Below the pieces are notes generated by a model. The model saw only the letters and a list, made by a program, of their open reading frames with translations, did no database searches and was not told where the DNA came from. Source: Tetracentron sinense (lineage: Eukaryota > Streptophyta > Magnoliopsida > Trochodendrales > Trochodendraceae). Taken from it: a stretch of DNA of 64,000 nucleotides. The DNA lies in NCBI GenBank assembly GCA_015143295.1, contig CM026571.1, positions 33,694,505 to 33,758,504 of the forward strand, read 5' to 3'. Below are positions 11,460 through 22,794 of the stretch, one piece after another. The translations under genes and the position numbers were made by a program. Numbering within the stretch: the stretch's first letter is position 1; the number at the start of each line of letters is the position of its first letter.

Positions 11460-12400
11460 CATTGATGGTCGCAGATATGAAGAAGGGGGCAAAGAGAGAA
11501 CGCCTACCGGATCAGGAGAAATGACATTGAGTGCTTCAAATTCAAAAAACAAAAGAAGAGGATGTCGTCCCATGAGCCTTCAACAAAAAAAGAAAAGAGA
11601 AAAGAAAAAGAGGAGGTGCCTTCAAGATAAAGGTGGATGTCCACATGTACCTTCAACTCTGATTTTGAAAAAAAAAAAAGGACCTCCAAAGGGTAGAGCT
11701 ACGTGCCTACTAAAACACACTAGGGCAAGACATCAACAGGCTTAAAAGGATAAAAGCGTCATTTCAAGAAGGTTGCGCTTTTAGTGGCTAAAGGCGTCCA
11801 TGCGCCTTCAACGTAATCCTGGCAATAGTGGAGTCTGCAACTCAACAAATTGGGCGTCCTTGTATTGGTGTTGGTGTTAGCTCCTCCAAGAGAGAAGTAC
11901 CCTGATGATACAAAGAGCACTTTAAAAGTTGTTTTTTGAAATAGCACGTGTGATTAAAAAAATGGTAACACGTGTGAATGATGCTTTCATAAAAGAAACG
12001 AAGTCTTTAAGGAGGCGATAGAAAATTCCGAAAAGAGAAGGTTGCGCCTTTAGTGGGTAGGGGCGTCCCTGTGCCTTCAAGAAGTGAAAGCGCCTACAGT
12101 AGGTAAAGGCGTCCCAAGTGCATTCAATTCCCAAAGACAACAAAGGAGGCGTCATTGGTATGAAGTCATACCATGGAAAATTCGGAAAAGATCATGTTGC
12201 ACCTTTAGTGGGTAAAGGCGTCCCCAAAAAAAAAAAAAGGACCCGCCTTTGTTGTCAAAAAGTTCTATGTGGTTTATACCGGTGGACATTCTCGCTGCAC
12301 CTTTAGTGGGTAAGGGCATCTCGTGCGCCTTCCAACTCAAAAAAAAAAAAAAACCGTTCAATGAATGAAACAATAATGTTTGCAACTCAGTGAAGTCAGA
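11460..12400 (+). repeat. Dispersed hairpin repeats in the outer element leader
   Basis: Five copies of a roughly 23-bp GCGCCTTTAGTGGGTAAAGGCGTC unit lie near 11775, 12044, 12090, 12199 and 12297. Each can fold into a CGCCTTTA/TAAAGGCG stem with a GTGGG-type loop. Copies are separated by purine-rich and poly(A) stretches and are sometimes followed by GCGCCTTCAA. No protein domain is seen in this region. Confidence 0.6.
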
Positions 12401-12757
12401 CGACCTCTTAGGAGGGACAAGAGGTTTGAAGAAAGCTAAGTGTTATTAGCCAACAACCTCGAATACCACAGGAAATTACCCATGGAGGAGATAAAAAAAA
12501 AAGGGGGGGGCGAACTCCTCGTCAGATTTGTAAAATTGTCTCCCTCGTTTATTCAGCATGTTGTTTTGCTATATCTATATCTATATCTGGTTCCCTTTTG
12601 ATATCTTATTCAGCCGCATCTAGTTGGTCCGACGATCTGCAAACCATTCATTGTCTACTATTTATCAGGAGGTGCAGAGGACACAAATCCAACACGATTT
12701 GTGCAGAGCATCAGACTATCATCATTCATATGCTGTTAAAAGATTTCCAGAACATGG

Positions 12758-15128
12758 TGTCGCACCCCAAAATACCTCCTAAGAGTTTAGGGATACTTTA
12801 GGCGTGACTATACGTACCTGCCAAACCATCCTATCATGAATAAGATAATTACAGTACTAAAACAATGAAAATCAGAGCGCGAAAGCTAAACATAAATGCG
12901 AAAGCATAAACTAACTTTTCATTTCTTCTATAGTTCTCAAAATAGTATTTCAAGTAATCATAAATATACAAACATGCCTAAGACTAAGGTGGACAGGCCC
13001 ACCTATCAAAATGTCAAACTACATAAACCCTCTTGTACTCTCCCCTCAACAGTAGTCGAGGTACGGTCACACGTCGAGGTCTCGGTCCGCCTGAGACTGC
13101 AGTGGGATAGACGGCTCTCTCCTCTATATACTCTTCCTCGACCCAAGGCTCCGGGTCGATGGCTTCCTCAGTACCTGCCGACATGAAAGTACGGCTGAGC
13201 ATGGAATACTCAGCGAGTACAAGCTACTAGCTAACCATAACAATAAGAACACACAACAACAATAGTACAATACGAAGCAGAAATAGAAGCATCACAAAAG
13301 AAATAGCATAAGACACGGTACAATGCAATCATCTTGACGTGCGTACATGAATGCGAAAACTCTGATAAAACTCGTGCTTGAAAACCCGTTTCATATCTCG
13401 GTATGCCTTGTAAAAATCATGTATGCGTGCATGCATGAATGCCTTGTCATCATCGTGTAAACTTGCATCTTGTAACTTGTGAGCCAGAGGCTAGCACCCG
13501 AATCTCCCTGGGCTGTCAACCTCCTTGATATATGGTTTTCTTGTGAGCCAGAGGCTAGTACCCGAATGTCCCTAGGCTACCAACCACCTTAACAATATGT
13601 GATTTTTATTACTTGTTTAGTTTTCTTGTGAGCCAGAGGCTAGTACTCGAATGTCCCTGGGCTACCAACCTCCTTAACAATATGTGTTCCGGGTTTTCTA
13701 GTGAGCCAGAGGCTAGTACCCAAATGTCCCTAGGCTACCAACCTCCTTGACATGAAATATTTTCTTGTTGGTTATTATATGCATATGCTCTTGAAATCTC
13801 GGTTCATGCAACATGCGTGCTCGTGTACGTGTCACTAGTACAATCATGAAAATGAGGATAACAAGAGAGATATGACATCACAATTCATTCAATTCATAGT
13901 ACATGCATATGGTCATTGAGTAATTAACATGATATTTAAATCAATTCACCATTCATAAGAATACATGCATAAAGCCTACTTCAATTTCTAAATTTAAGTT
14001 ATTTATTCATGGTTTAGGCAATTTGTCGAACACATAACATGCAAGGTTTCTCCATAATTAATCTTCTTCTTTTTAGTGCATATTTTCTATCCAAAGTAAG
14101 TTCATTATTTATACAATGCCCATCCTCCATTTTTCCATTTCACACACAACACACATTCATACACATCGGCATCCATTCGCCTCAATCAACATCCCATCCA
14201 CGTATCCATACCATTTTCTTTATCTTGTTTATATTTGATAAATATGATACATTTCATAAGGGAGAATACATAGTAGCAAGAATCATATATCACATAGAAA
14301 ACCTAGATTATTGCTAGGGCAAGTTAGTAGGGTGTACTAACCTTGAATCAAGGCTTGCTCTTTGGTGTAAACCTTGATGGAAGCTCCAACTTGAAAGAAG
14401 AAAGTCCTTACTCGAACTATACTTGATTGGGTAGGAAACCCTCTTGAAAATACCGTAGAGAGTGCTGCCTAGCTTGAGAAGGGAACCCCACACGAGCTTG
14501 AGCTTTGAACGTGAAGCAAAACGAGTTGGGGTGAGCTAGGGTTCTTAAACCCCTTTGATTTCTTCTCAAAAGCAAACCCTAGGTTGGAGTCTCCTCCTCC
14601 CCTCTCTCTAACTCCCAAAATCCTCTAAGTATGTGAATGAAACCCTAAAGGCTCGGGCAAGCCCTTCTGGGTAAGGGTTTAACACTCAAAAGACAAAAAC
14701 GCCCTTACTGAAATTCTGAAAAATAGGATACACCGATCGATCGGTATTTAATACCGAGCGATCGGTCGCCTACCGATTGATCGGTTTCCTAACCGAGCGA
14801 TCGGTCAAAAACCTGCTCTCTGAAAAATTTCCCCATACAAAATTTTTGACCACTCGATAACTACCGATCGATCGGTTTTGGACCGATCGATCGTTGAATG
14901 GACCGAGCGATCGGTGCACTACAGGTCAGAACTGTTTTGGCCATATCTTTTGACTTCGTTCTTCCGATTTCAACGATTCAACTTGCGTTGGGTTCGTCTT
15001 TCAAAAAGGAACATTTCTCACGTTTCCGAATTTCTAATTTCTCCCTTATTTATTAATTAGACTACGAGAAAGGCCAATTAGCTACGAAAGTACTGTTCAT
15101 TAAATATAGAAAAGTCCGGGGTGCTACA
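12758..15128 (-). repeat. 3' LTR of the chromovirus (2371 bp)
   Basis: TGTCGCACCCC...GGGGTGCTACA on the plus strand. Holds four copies of the GAGCCAGAGGCTAGTACC repeat (13481, 13544, 13630, 13703) and seven near-palindromic ACCGATCGATCGGT motifs (14730-14915). Confidence 0.93.
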
Positions 15129-15143
15129 TTCTCTCCCCCTTAC
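15129..15143 (-). other. Polypurine tract
   Basis: The minus strand reads GTAAGGGGGAGAGAA directly before the 3' LTR start TGTAGCAC. Confidence 0.85.
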
Positions 15144-15219
15144 AAAAATTTCATCCCCGAAATTTAGACGATACATACATGTACAAAACCATAACAAAAT
15201 ACAAGAGAATGTCAAAGCT

Positions 15220-18200
15220 CTAAACAAACAGTTGGGGATATTTTTCCTTTACTTCGGCCTCACGCTCCCAAGTAGCTTCTTCCCTCGAATGGTGTTGCCA
15301 TCTTATAAGGACTAACAGGATGATTTTTTTACGCAAGACTTGGTCCATTCTGTCCAAGATCTGCACCGGTTGTTCAACTAGGGTGAGGTCCTCTCGAATC
15401 TCTATCAGATCAAACTCGATGACATGAGAACGATCCGGGATATACTTCCAGAGCATAGAGACATGGAATACATTGTGGACCGCCGCCATATGAGTGGATA
15501 AAGTAACACGGTAAGCTACCTCACCGACTCTAGTAATGATCTCGAATGTACCCACATATCTCGGGCTAAGCTTGCCCCTCTTCTCGAATCGCATAACACC
15601 CTTGGTCGGTGAAATCTTGACAAAAACAAAGTCCCCAACTCGAAACTCAAGGTCTCGCCTACGGGTGTCGGCATAGCTCTTCTGTCGGTCTTGTGTGGTC
15701 TTCAACCTCTCTCGGATGAGCTTGACTCTATCCGTCGTTTGTTCAATCAACTCGGGGCCTAAAATTTTTCTTTCTCCCACTTCATCTCAATACAACGGAA
15801 TTCTACAACTTCTTCCGTACAAAGCCTCAAAAGGCGTCATTTGTATGCTTGCCCGATAGCTATTATTGTAGGCGAATTCCACAAAGGTAGGTGATCTTCC
15901 CAACTTCTCTTGAAGTCTAGCATACATGCACGGAGCATGTCTTTGATAATCTGATTCTCTCGCTTGGTTTGCCCATCCGTCTGTGGATGGAAAGCCGTGC
16001 TAAAGTCTAACCGGGAACCCATTGCCCCTTGAAAACTTTTTCAAAATCTGGATGTGAATCTCGGGTCCAGATCCGAAACAATGCTCACTGGCACCCCGTG
16101 TAATCGGACTATTTCCTTGATGTACAATGCTGCCAACTGATTTGAGTTGAATGTAGTCCGGTACGGTAAGAAATGGGCGGACTTCGTGAGTCAGTCGACT
16201 ACTATCCATATAGCATCGGTATTTATAACCGTCTTTGGCAACCCCACAATGAAGTCCATAGAGATATGTTCCCATTTCCACTCGGGAATAGAGAGAGACT
16301 GCAAAAGTCCAGCTGGTCTCAAGTGCTCTGCTTTCATCTGTTGGCACATCAAACACCGCGTCACGTACTCCGCAACCTCCCTCTTCATGTTTCGCCACCA
16401 AAAGTGACACTTGAGGTTCCGGTACATCTTCGTACCCCCGCGATGCACCTTATACTTGGACCGGTGAGCTTCATCCACAATCTCTCTCCGAAGGTCTGCA
16501 TTGGCCAGGATACAAAGTCTTCCCTTGAATGTAATAGCACCTCGGCTAGTGAGAGAGAAGTCTATACTACCCTTGACAACTTTCTTGTCCCGAAAAGTCA
16601 ACAAGTCGGCATCTGTGGCTTGATACTCTTGGATCAAATCTATAATGTACGGTCGAACCGTGACATTTGCCAAAACAAAACTACGGACAGAATCATTCAC
16701 ACTGATGTCCAAATTTGCCAAATCTTCCAATAGTTTCCATTCCCGCACTAACATGTGAGCCAATAGACCCGGAGGTCTTCTACTCAAAGCGTCAGCCACT
16801 ACGTTCGCTTTTCCCGGGTGATATTGGATGGTGCACTCGTAATCTTTCAAGAATTCTATCTAACGCCGTTGCTGCAAATTTAGTTCCTTCTGGAAAAAGA
16901 GGTACTTGAGACTCTTGTGATCCGTGAACACATAGAACTCCTCCCCATAAAGGTAATGGTGCCAAATCTTGAGTGCAAACACGAACGCCGCAAGCTCCAA
17001 GTCGTGAGTGGGGTAATTCTTTTCATGCTCCTTCAACTGCCTTGATGCATAGGCAATGACTTTCTTATGCTACATGAGGACACACCCAAGTCCTACATCT
17101 GAGGCGTCACTATAAACCTCATAACCAACATGTCCCAACGGCATAGTAAGGACAAGGGCTGTAGTAAGCCGCTTCTTCAGTTCCGTGAAATTGATCTCAC
17201 ACTTGTCACTCCATACAAACTTGGCATTCTTCCGTGTCTGGTGAGTGAGGGTGCAGCCAAACTGGAGAATCCCTCCACGAATCTCTGATAATAGCATGCC
17301 AATCCGAGGAAACTACGTATCTCTGTGACGCTCTTGGGCCTCTCCTAACTCATGACTGCCTCAACCTTGGCTGGGTCTACAGAAATGCCCTCGGCCGACA
17401 CTACATGGCCTAGGAACGCCACCTTCTCTAACCAGAATTCACACTTGCTCAATTTGGCATATAGCCTATGCTCTCTCAACATCTCTAGAGTAAGGCGGAG
17501 GTCTCGTGCGTGATCTTCCCGTGTCTGGGAATACACCAAAATGTCGTCGATGAACACAATCACGCACCGATCCAAGTATGATCGGAACACCCGGTTCATC
17601 AAATCCATGAACGCCACTGGTGCATTCGTCAGCCCAAAAGGTATGACAAGGAACTCGTAATGCCCATACCGAGTCCTGAAAGCCGTCTTCGAAACATCCT
17701 CCGACTTGATCTTTAACTGATGATACCCCGATCTAAGATCAATCTTGGAGAAAAATCTCGCTCCTCGCTCCCTTCAGTTGGTCGAACAAGTCGTCTATCC
17801 TTGGCAAGGGATAACGATTCTTGATAGTTACCTTGTTCAACTGACGGTAGTCTATACACATTCTCATCGACCCGTCTTTCTTCTTCACAAAGAGAACCGG
17901 AGCTCCCCACGGCGAGACACTTGGTTGGATGAAACCAAGTTGTTGTAATTCCTCAATCTGTTTCTTCAATTCTTCAAACTCTATAGGGGCCATTTTATAT
18001 GGTGCCCTTGAAATCGGAGCGGTACCCGGAGCAAGCTCTATAGCAAACTCAATCTCTCTATCAGGACGCAACCCGGGAAGTTCCTCCGGAAACACATCCA
18101 AGAACTCACTCACGACCGGAATAGCCGAGGAGTTTTGTGCTTCGGGGTTCGCTAAGCTCAAAGCTGTAAAGCGAGCAATATCCCTTTCTCTCAATCCTCG

Positions 18201-18553
18201 GAAGTGAAAAGTTTTGACTCCTTCCAGCTTGAAATTCACCATCTTTTCAAAACACGCAACATGACAGTGGTGGTTTGCCAACCAATCCATCCCTAGGATG
18301 ACATCAAAATCCAACTCTTGGAAATCCAGGACGATAAGATCGGCTAACAGTTCATTCTCCCCCACTTGCACCACACAATCTCTAAATATCTTGTCTGTAT
18401 CCACGGACTTGCCGAGCGGAGTTGCAAATTTCAATTCTCGTTCTAACGGAGTAGCCTCAGTCGAAAAATCATTTGCAAAACTGGGTGAGACAAAGGAGTG
18501 AGTGGATCCTGTGTCGATCAGCACTCAGAGACACTCGTTTACTAATAAAGCAC
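15220..18553 (-). pseudogene. pol: pol of the chromovirus: protease, RT, RNase H, integrase, chromodomain
   Basis: In order on the minus strand: protease [12 protein letters not shown] (about 18525); RT with [20 protein letters not shown] (about 17900) and the catalytic FIDDILVYS (about 17550); RNase H with YSDASDVGLGCVLM (about 17110) and YHPGKANVVADALSRR (about 16815); integrase HHCC zinc finger with CLMCQQMKAEH (about 16370) and [13 protein letters not shown] (about 15980). The C-terminus ends in a chromodomain-like EEATWEREAEVKEKYPQLF (about 15280). Damage includes a stop just before protease, a 7-bp tandem duplication frameshifting RT near 17755-17770, a W-to-stop change near 17350 and an integrase frameshift near 16190. 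Confidence 0.92.
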
Positions 18554-18688
18554 CTGTGTGATTAATTAACTAAGATTAGCAGATTTCAAACAATAACAAG
18601 CATCATGCATAGGTAACCCCTAGTATAAATAATCACCTAACAAACCATAGAAATTTTACAGAACTTAAACTCAAAAATTCTTGCGTAC
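18554..18688 (-). other. Putative 135-bp intron between gag and protease
   Basis: Read on the minus strand, CAAG|GTACGC opens an AT-rich stretch with several stops, ending TTAATCACACAG|GTGC. Removing it joins ...VVQG to ALLVNECL...[10 protein letters not shown] in one frame (phase 1). Ogre elements are known to carry an intron in their polyprotein gene. An intron at this position in a Tekay-like element is not something I recall. Confidence 0.65.
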
Positions 18689-19925
18689 CTTGCACGACAT
18701 CATCGGATGCACGTGCGTCTCTCTCTGATAGGGCGAAGACTCGACCCTGTGTGGCTGGGTGAGGAGCCCGTGTAGACTGTGAGGCCCTCGAATCCTGAGA
18801 AGAGCTAGGCTGAGATGTCTGCCTCATCGGGGGTCTACTCCCTGAAGATTGAGCTGGTAAATGACGTTGGGGACAATCTCTAACCATGTGGCCATGGTCA
18901 CCACAATGGAAGCAACTTCATGTAACCCTCCGGCATTCTCCCGCGGGATGCCTCCTTCCACAAAGGGTACATAAATCGTGCAAATAAGTGGGAGGAGCAT
19001 ATCCCGTAGCCTGAGTCACTGCGGGACGAGAAGTCTGAGTGAAAGCCGGGCGAAAAGCCGGTGGAGCAAAAGGGCGGGGAGCCTGTGGTGCCGAATATAT
19101 CCTCTATGACTGAGCCGGCCCTGCGGACTGATACAAGCTAGTCCTTGCTCTTTTCTCTCCTGGGCTACTCGACTGTCCTTTCTCCATTCCTCTTCTTTTG
19201 AAGAACTCCTCGGAGTTCGACTCGGCCAAAAGCGCCTTGTCCACAACTTCTTAATATGTCTCATGTCTGAACATTGAGACTCGGTCCTTGAGGTAGGCCT
19301 TCAACCCCCTCTCAAATTTCTAGGCTTTCATAGCCTCGGTCACTATCATATGTGGAGCAAACCGAGATAGGTCCGAAAATTTGGCTTCGTAAGCCGCTAC
19401 TGACATATTACCTTGCTCCAAGGTAATGAACTCCACTTCCATCTTCTCTTTCATCCCGACCGGGAAGTACTTCTTGTTGAAAATGTCCAAGAATTCCTAC
19501 CAAGTCCAGTCTTGACCTTATCGGGTCAACTCTCGGGTCCAAAGTACGGACTTCCACCAATGATCGGCCTCACCTTCAAGCATGAAGGCGGCCCAAGTAA
19601 CCCTTTCCGCCTCCGTAGGTGCCAATACAGAGAATATCTTTTCTAATTGCCGAATCCATCCTTCAGCAACAAGCAGGTCAATACTCCCACAAAAGGTTGG
19701 GGGCCTCATCCTCTGGAAAGCCTCTATTCCAGCTTGAGCTCAATTAGGAGGGGCCGGTATAAGTGCCGCATTAGGCGGAGTACCCGGTTGTCTTGCCGCT
19801 AACATAGCCAAAGTCTCGGCTATTGAAGCAAAAGCTTGGGCAAAATCGGGTTGATCATCACCCGATGGAGCATCACTTCCGTTGCCCCGTGTGTTGTATC
19901 CGCGACTCCGGGTATTGCGTCTCAT
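18689..19925 (-). pseudogene. gag: gag of the chromovirus (capsid and nucleocapsid)
   Basis: Encodes the structural protein that packages the retrotransposon RNA. The chosen start (ATG at 19925, MRRNTRSRGYNTRG) follows a leader of about 330 bp after the primer site. A capsid block, PPTFCGSIDLLVAEGWIRQLE and AFMLEGEADHWW, lies at about 19705-19540. Nucleocapsid zinc knuckles lie near 18975-18860: an LCGRRHPAGEC motif and a complete CX2CX4HX4C knuckle, CFHCGDHGHMVRDC. In-frame stops (near 19740, 19518, 19110 and just before the second knuckle) disable it. The coding region ends at a GT donor at 18688; splicing joins it in frame to protease. Confidence 0.88.
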
Positions 19926-20242
19926 GATTTCTCCTGAGAACGACAATACAACATGAGTAATTTGGACACGCATTTAGTAACAATTTCGCAATTCACTCAA
20001 TACTTATTCATCAAGCATATTTACTCAGCACAATTAATGCACATATGGTATTCATCACAACATCGTAACATACAATCCGTGTTCCTAGCATAGGACTCTA
20101 ACTTTGGTTGAAGCTCAACCTATTTTTGACTAAGAACTAACTTGTTAGTCTATACTTGGAATACAACTCTTTCCTAATACCTAATGCCTTGTTCAATAAT
20201 GGTATCGAGTACTAAGCAACCCTAGGGACTCTAATGCCTAGA

Positions 20243-20254
20243 GCTCTGATACCA
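20243..20254 (-). other. Primer binding site, tRNA-iMet type
   Basis: The minus strand reads TGGTATCAGAGC four bases inside the 5' LTR. This is the standard initiator-Met primer site of many plant LTR retrotransposons. Confidence 0.93.
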
Positions 20255-20258
20255 CCTC

Positions 20259-22789
20259 TGTCGCGCCCCAAAATACCCCCTAGGAGTTTAGGGATACTTT
20301 AGGCGTGACAATACGTACCTGCCAAACCATCCTGTCATGAACAAGATAATTACAGTACTAAAACAATGATAATCAGAGCGTGGAAGCTAAACATAAATGC
20401 GGAAGCGTAAACTAACTTTTCATTTCTTCTATAGTTCTCAAAATGGTATTCCAAATGATCATAAATATACAAACATGCCTAAGACTAAGGTGGACAGGCC
20501 CACCTATCAAAATGTCAAACTACATAAACCCTCTCGTACTCTCCCCTCAACAGTAGTCGAGGTATGGCCACATGTCGAGGTCTCGGTCCGCCTGAGACTG
20601 CAGTGGGATAGACGGCTCTCTCTCCTCTATATACTCTTCCTCGACCTAAGGCTCCGGGTCGAGGGCTTCCTCAGTACCTGCCGACATGAAACTACGGCTA
20701 AGCATGGAATACTCAGCGAGTACAAGCTACTAGCTAACCATAACAATAAGAACACACAACAACAATAGTACAATGCAAAGCAGAAATAGGAGCATCACAA
20801 AAGAAATAGCATAAGACACGGTACAATGCAATCATCTTGACGTGCGTGCATGAATGCGAAAACTCCGATAAAACTCGTGCTTGAAAACCCATTTCATATC
20901 TCGGTATGCCTTGTAGAAATCATGTATGCGTGCATGCATGAATGCCTTGTCATCATCTTGTAAACTTGCATCTTGTAACTTGTGAACCAGAGGCTAGCAC
21001 CCGAATCTCCCTGGGCTGCCAACCTCCTTGATATATGGTTTTCTTGTGAGCCAGAGGCTAGTACCCGAATGTCCCTGGGCTACCATCCTCCTTGACAATA
21101 TGTGATTTTTATTACTTGTTTAGTTTTCTTGTGAGCCAGAGGCTAGTACCTGAATGTCCCTGGGCTACCAACCTCCTTGACAATATGTATTTTAGGTTTT
21201 CTTGTGAGCCAGAGGCTAGTACGCGAATGTCCCTGGGCTACCAACCTCCTTGACAATATGTGATTTTTATTACTTGTTTAGTTTTCTTGTGAGCCAGAAG
21301 CTAGTACGCGAATGTCCCTGGGCTACCAACCTCCTTGACAATATGTGTTTTAGGTTTTCTTGTGAGCCAGAGGCTAGTACCCGAATGTCCCTGGGCTACC
21401 AACCTCCTTGACATGCAATATTTTCTTGTTGGTTATTATATGCATATGCTCTTGAAATCTCGGTTCATGCAACATGCGTGCTCGTGTACGTGTCATTAGT
21501 ACAATCATGAAAATAAGGATAACAAGAGAGATATGACATCACAATTCATTCAATTCATAGTACATGCATATGGCCATTGAGTAATTAACATGGTATTTAA
21601 ATCAATTCACCATTCATAAGAATACATGCATAAAGCCTACTTCCATTTCTAAATTTAAGTCATTTATTCATGGTTTAGGCAATTTGTCGAACACATAACA
21701 TACAAGGTTCCTACATAGTTAATCTTCTTCTTTTTAGTGCATATTTTCCATCGAAAGTGAGTTCATTATTTATACAATGCCCATCCTTCATTTTTCCATT
21801 TCACACACAACACACATTTATACACATCGGCATCCATTCGCCTCAATCAACATCTCATCCACGCATCCATACCATTTTCCTTATCTTGTTTATATTTGAT
21901 GAATATGATACATTTCATAAGGAAGAATACATAGTAGCAAGAATCATATATTACATAGAAAACCTAGATTATTGCTAGGGCAAGTTAATAGGGTGTACTA
22001 ACCTTGAATCAAGGCTTGCTCCTTGGTGTAAACCTTGATGGAAGCTCTAACTTGAAAGAAGGAAGCCCTTACTCGAACTATACTTGATTGGGTAGGAAAC
22101 CCTCTTGAAAATACTGTACAGAGTGCTGCCCTAGCTTGAGAAGGGAACCCCACACGAGCTTGAGCCTTGAACGTGAAGCAAAACGAGTTGGGGTGAGCTA
22201 GGGTTCTTAAACCCCTTTGATTTCTTCTCAAAAGCAAACCCTAGGTTGGAGTCTCCTCCTCCCCTCTCTCTAACTCCCAAAATCCTCTAAGTATGTGAAT
22301 GAAACCCTAAAAGCTCGGGCAAGCCCTTATGGGTAAGGGTTTAACACCCAAAAGACAAAAACTCCCTTACTGAAATTCTGAAAAATACGATACACCGATC
22401 GATCGGTGTTTAGTACCGAGCGATCGGTCGCCTACCGATCAATCGGTTTCCTAACCGAGTGATCGCTCAAAAACCTGCTCTCTAGAAAATTTCTCCATAC
22501 AAAATTTTTGACCAGTCGATAGCTACCGATCGATCGGTTTTGGACCGATCGATCGCTGAATGGACCGAGCGATCGGTGCATTGCAGGTCAGAACTTTTTT
22601 GGCCATATCTTTTAACTCGTTCCTCCGATTTCGACGATTAAACTTGCGTTGGGTTCATCTTTCGAAAAGGAACATTTCTCACGTTTCCGAATTTCTAATT
22701 TCTCCCTTATTTATTATTTAGACTACGAGAAAGGCCAATTAGCTACGAAAGTACCATTCATTAAATATAGAAAAGTCCGGGGTGCTACA
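20259..22789 (-). repeat. 5' LTR of the chromovirus (2531 bp)
   Basis: Matches 12758-15128 along its length but carries six GAGCCAGAGGCTAGTACC copies (20984, 21048, 21133, 21206, 21291, 21363). The extra 85+73-bp dimer accounts for the 160-bp length difference. The palindromic motif cluster lies at 22393-22576. No clear TATA box was found. Confidence 0.93.
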
Positions 22790-22794
22790 CATGG

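Larger units (their letters stand above)
12753..22794 (-). mobile_element. Tekay/Del-like chromovirus (Ty3/gypsy), TSD CATGG
   Basis: A full-length but decayed element of 10,032 bp (12758-22789) on the minus strand. CATGG lies at 12753-12757 and 22790-22794. The 5' LTR is 20259-22789 and the 3' LTR 12758-15128. The tRNA-iMet primer site is at 20243-20254 and the polypurine tract at 15129-15143. Domain order gag, zinc knuckles, protease, RT, RNase H, integrase and a chromodomain-like C-terminus, with long LTRs, fits the Tekay/Del clade. A by-eye comparison of the first 160 bases of the LTRs shows about ten differences, mostly transitions, so the insertion is not recent. Several stops and frameshifts make it non-autonomous now. 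Confidence 0.93.

Noticed and set aside
13481..13760. Regularly spaced repeats that could be taken for a CRISPR-like array
   Set aside because: The repeat units are contiguous parts of an LTR tandem array, the spacers are repeats themselves, and the genome is a plant.
16147..18501. Plus-strand ORFs of up to 186 aa across the chromovirus
   Set aside because: They are antisense to clear pol domains and show no domain of their own.
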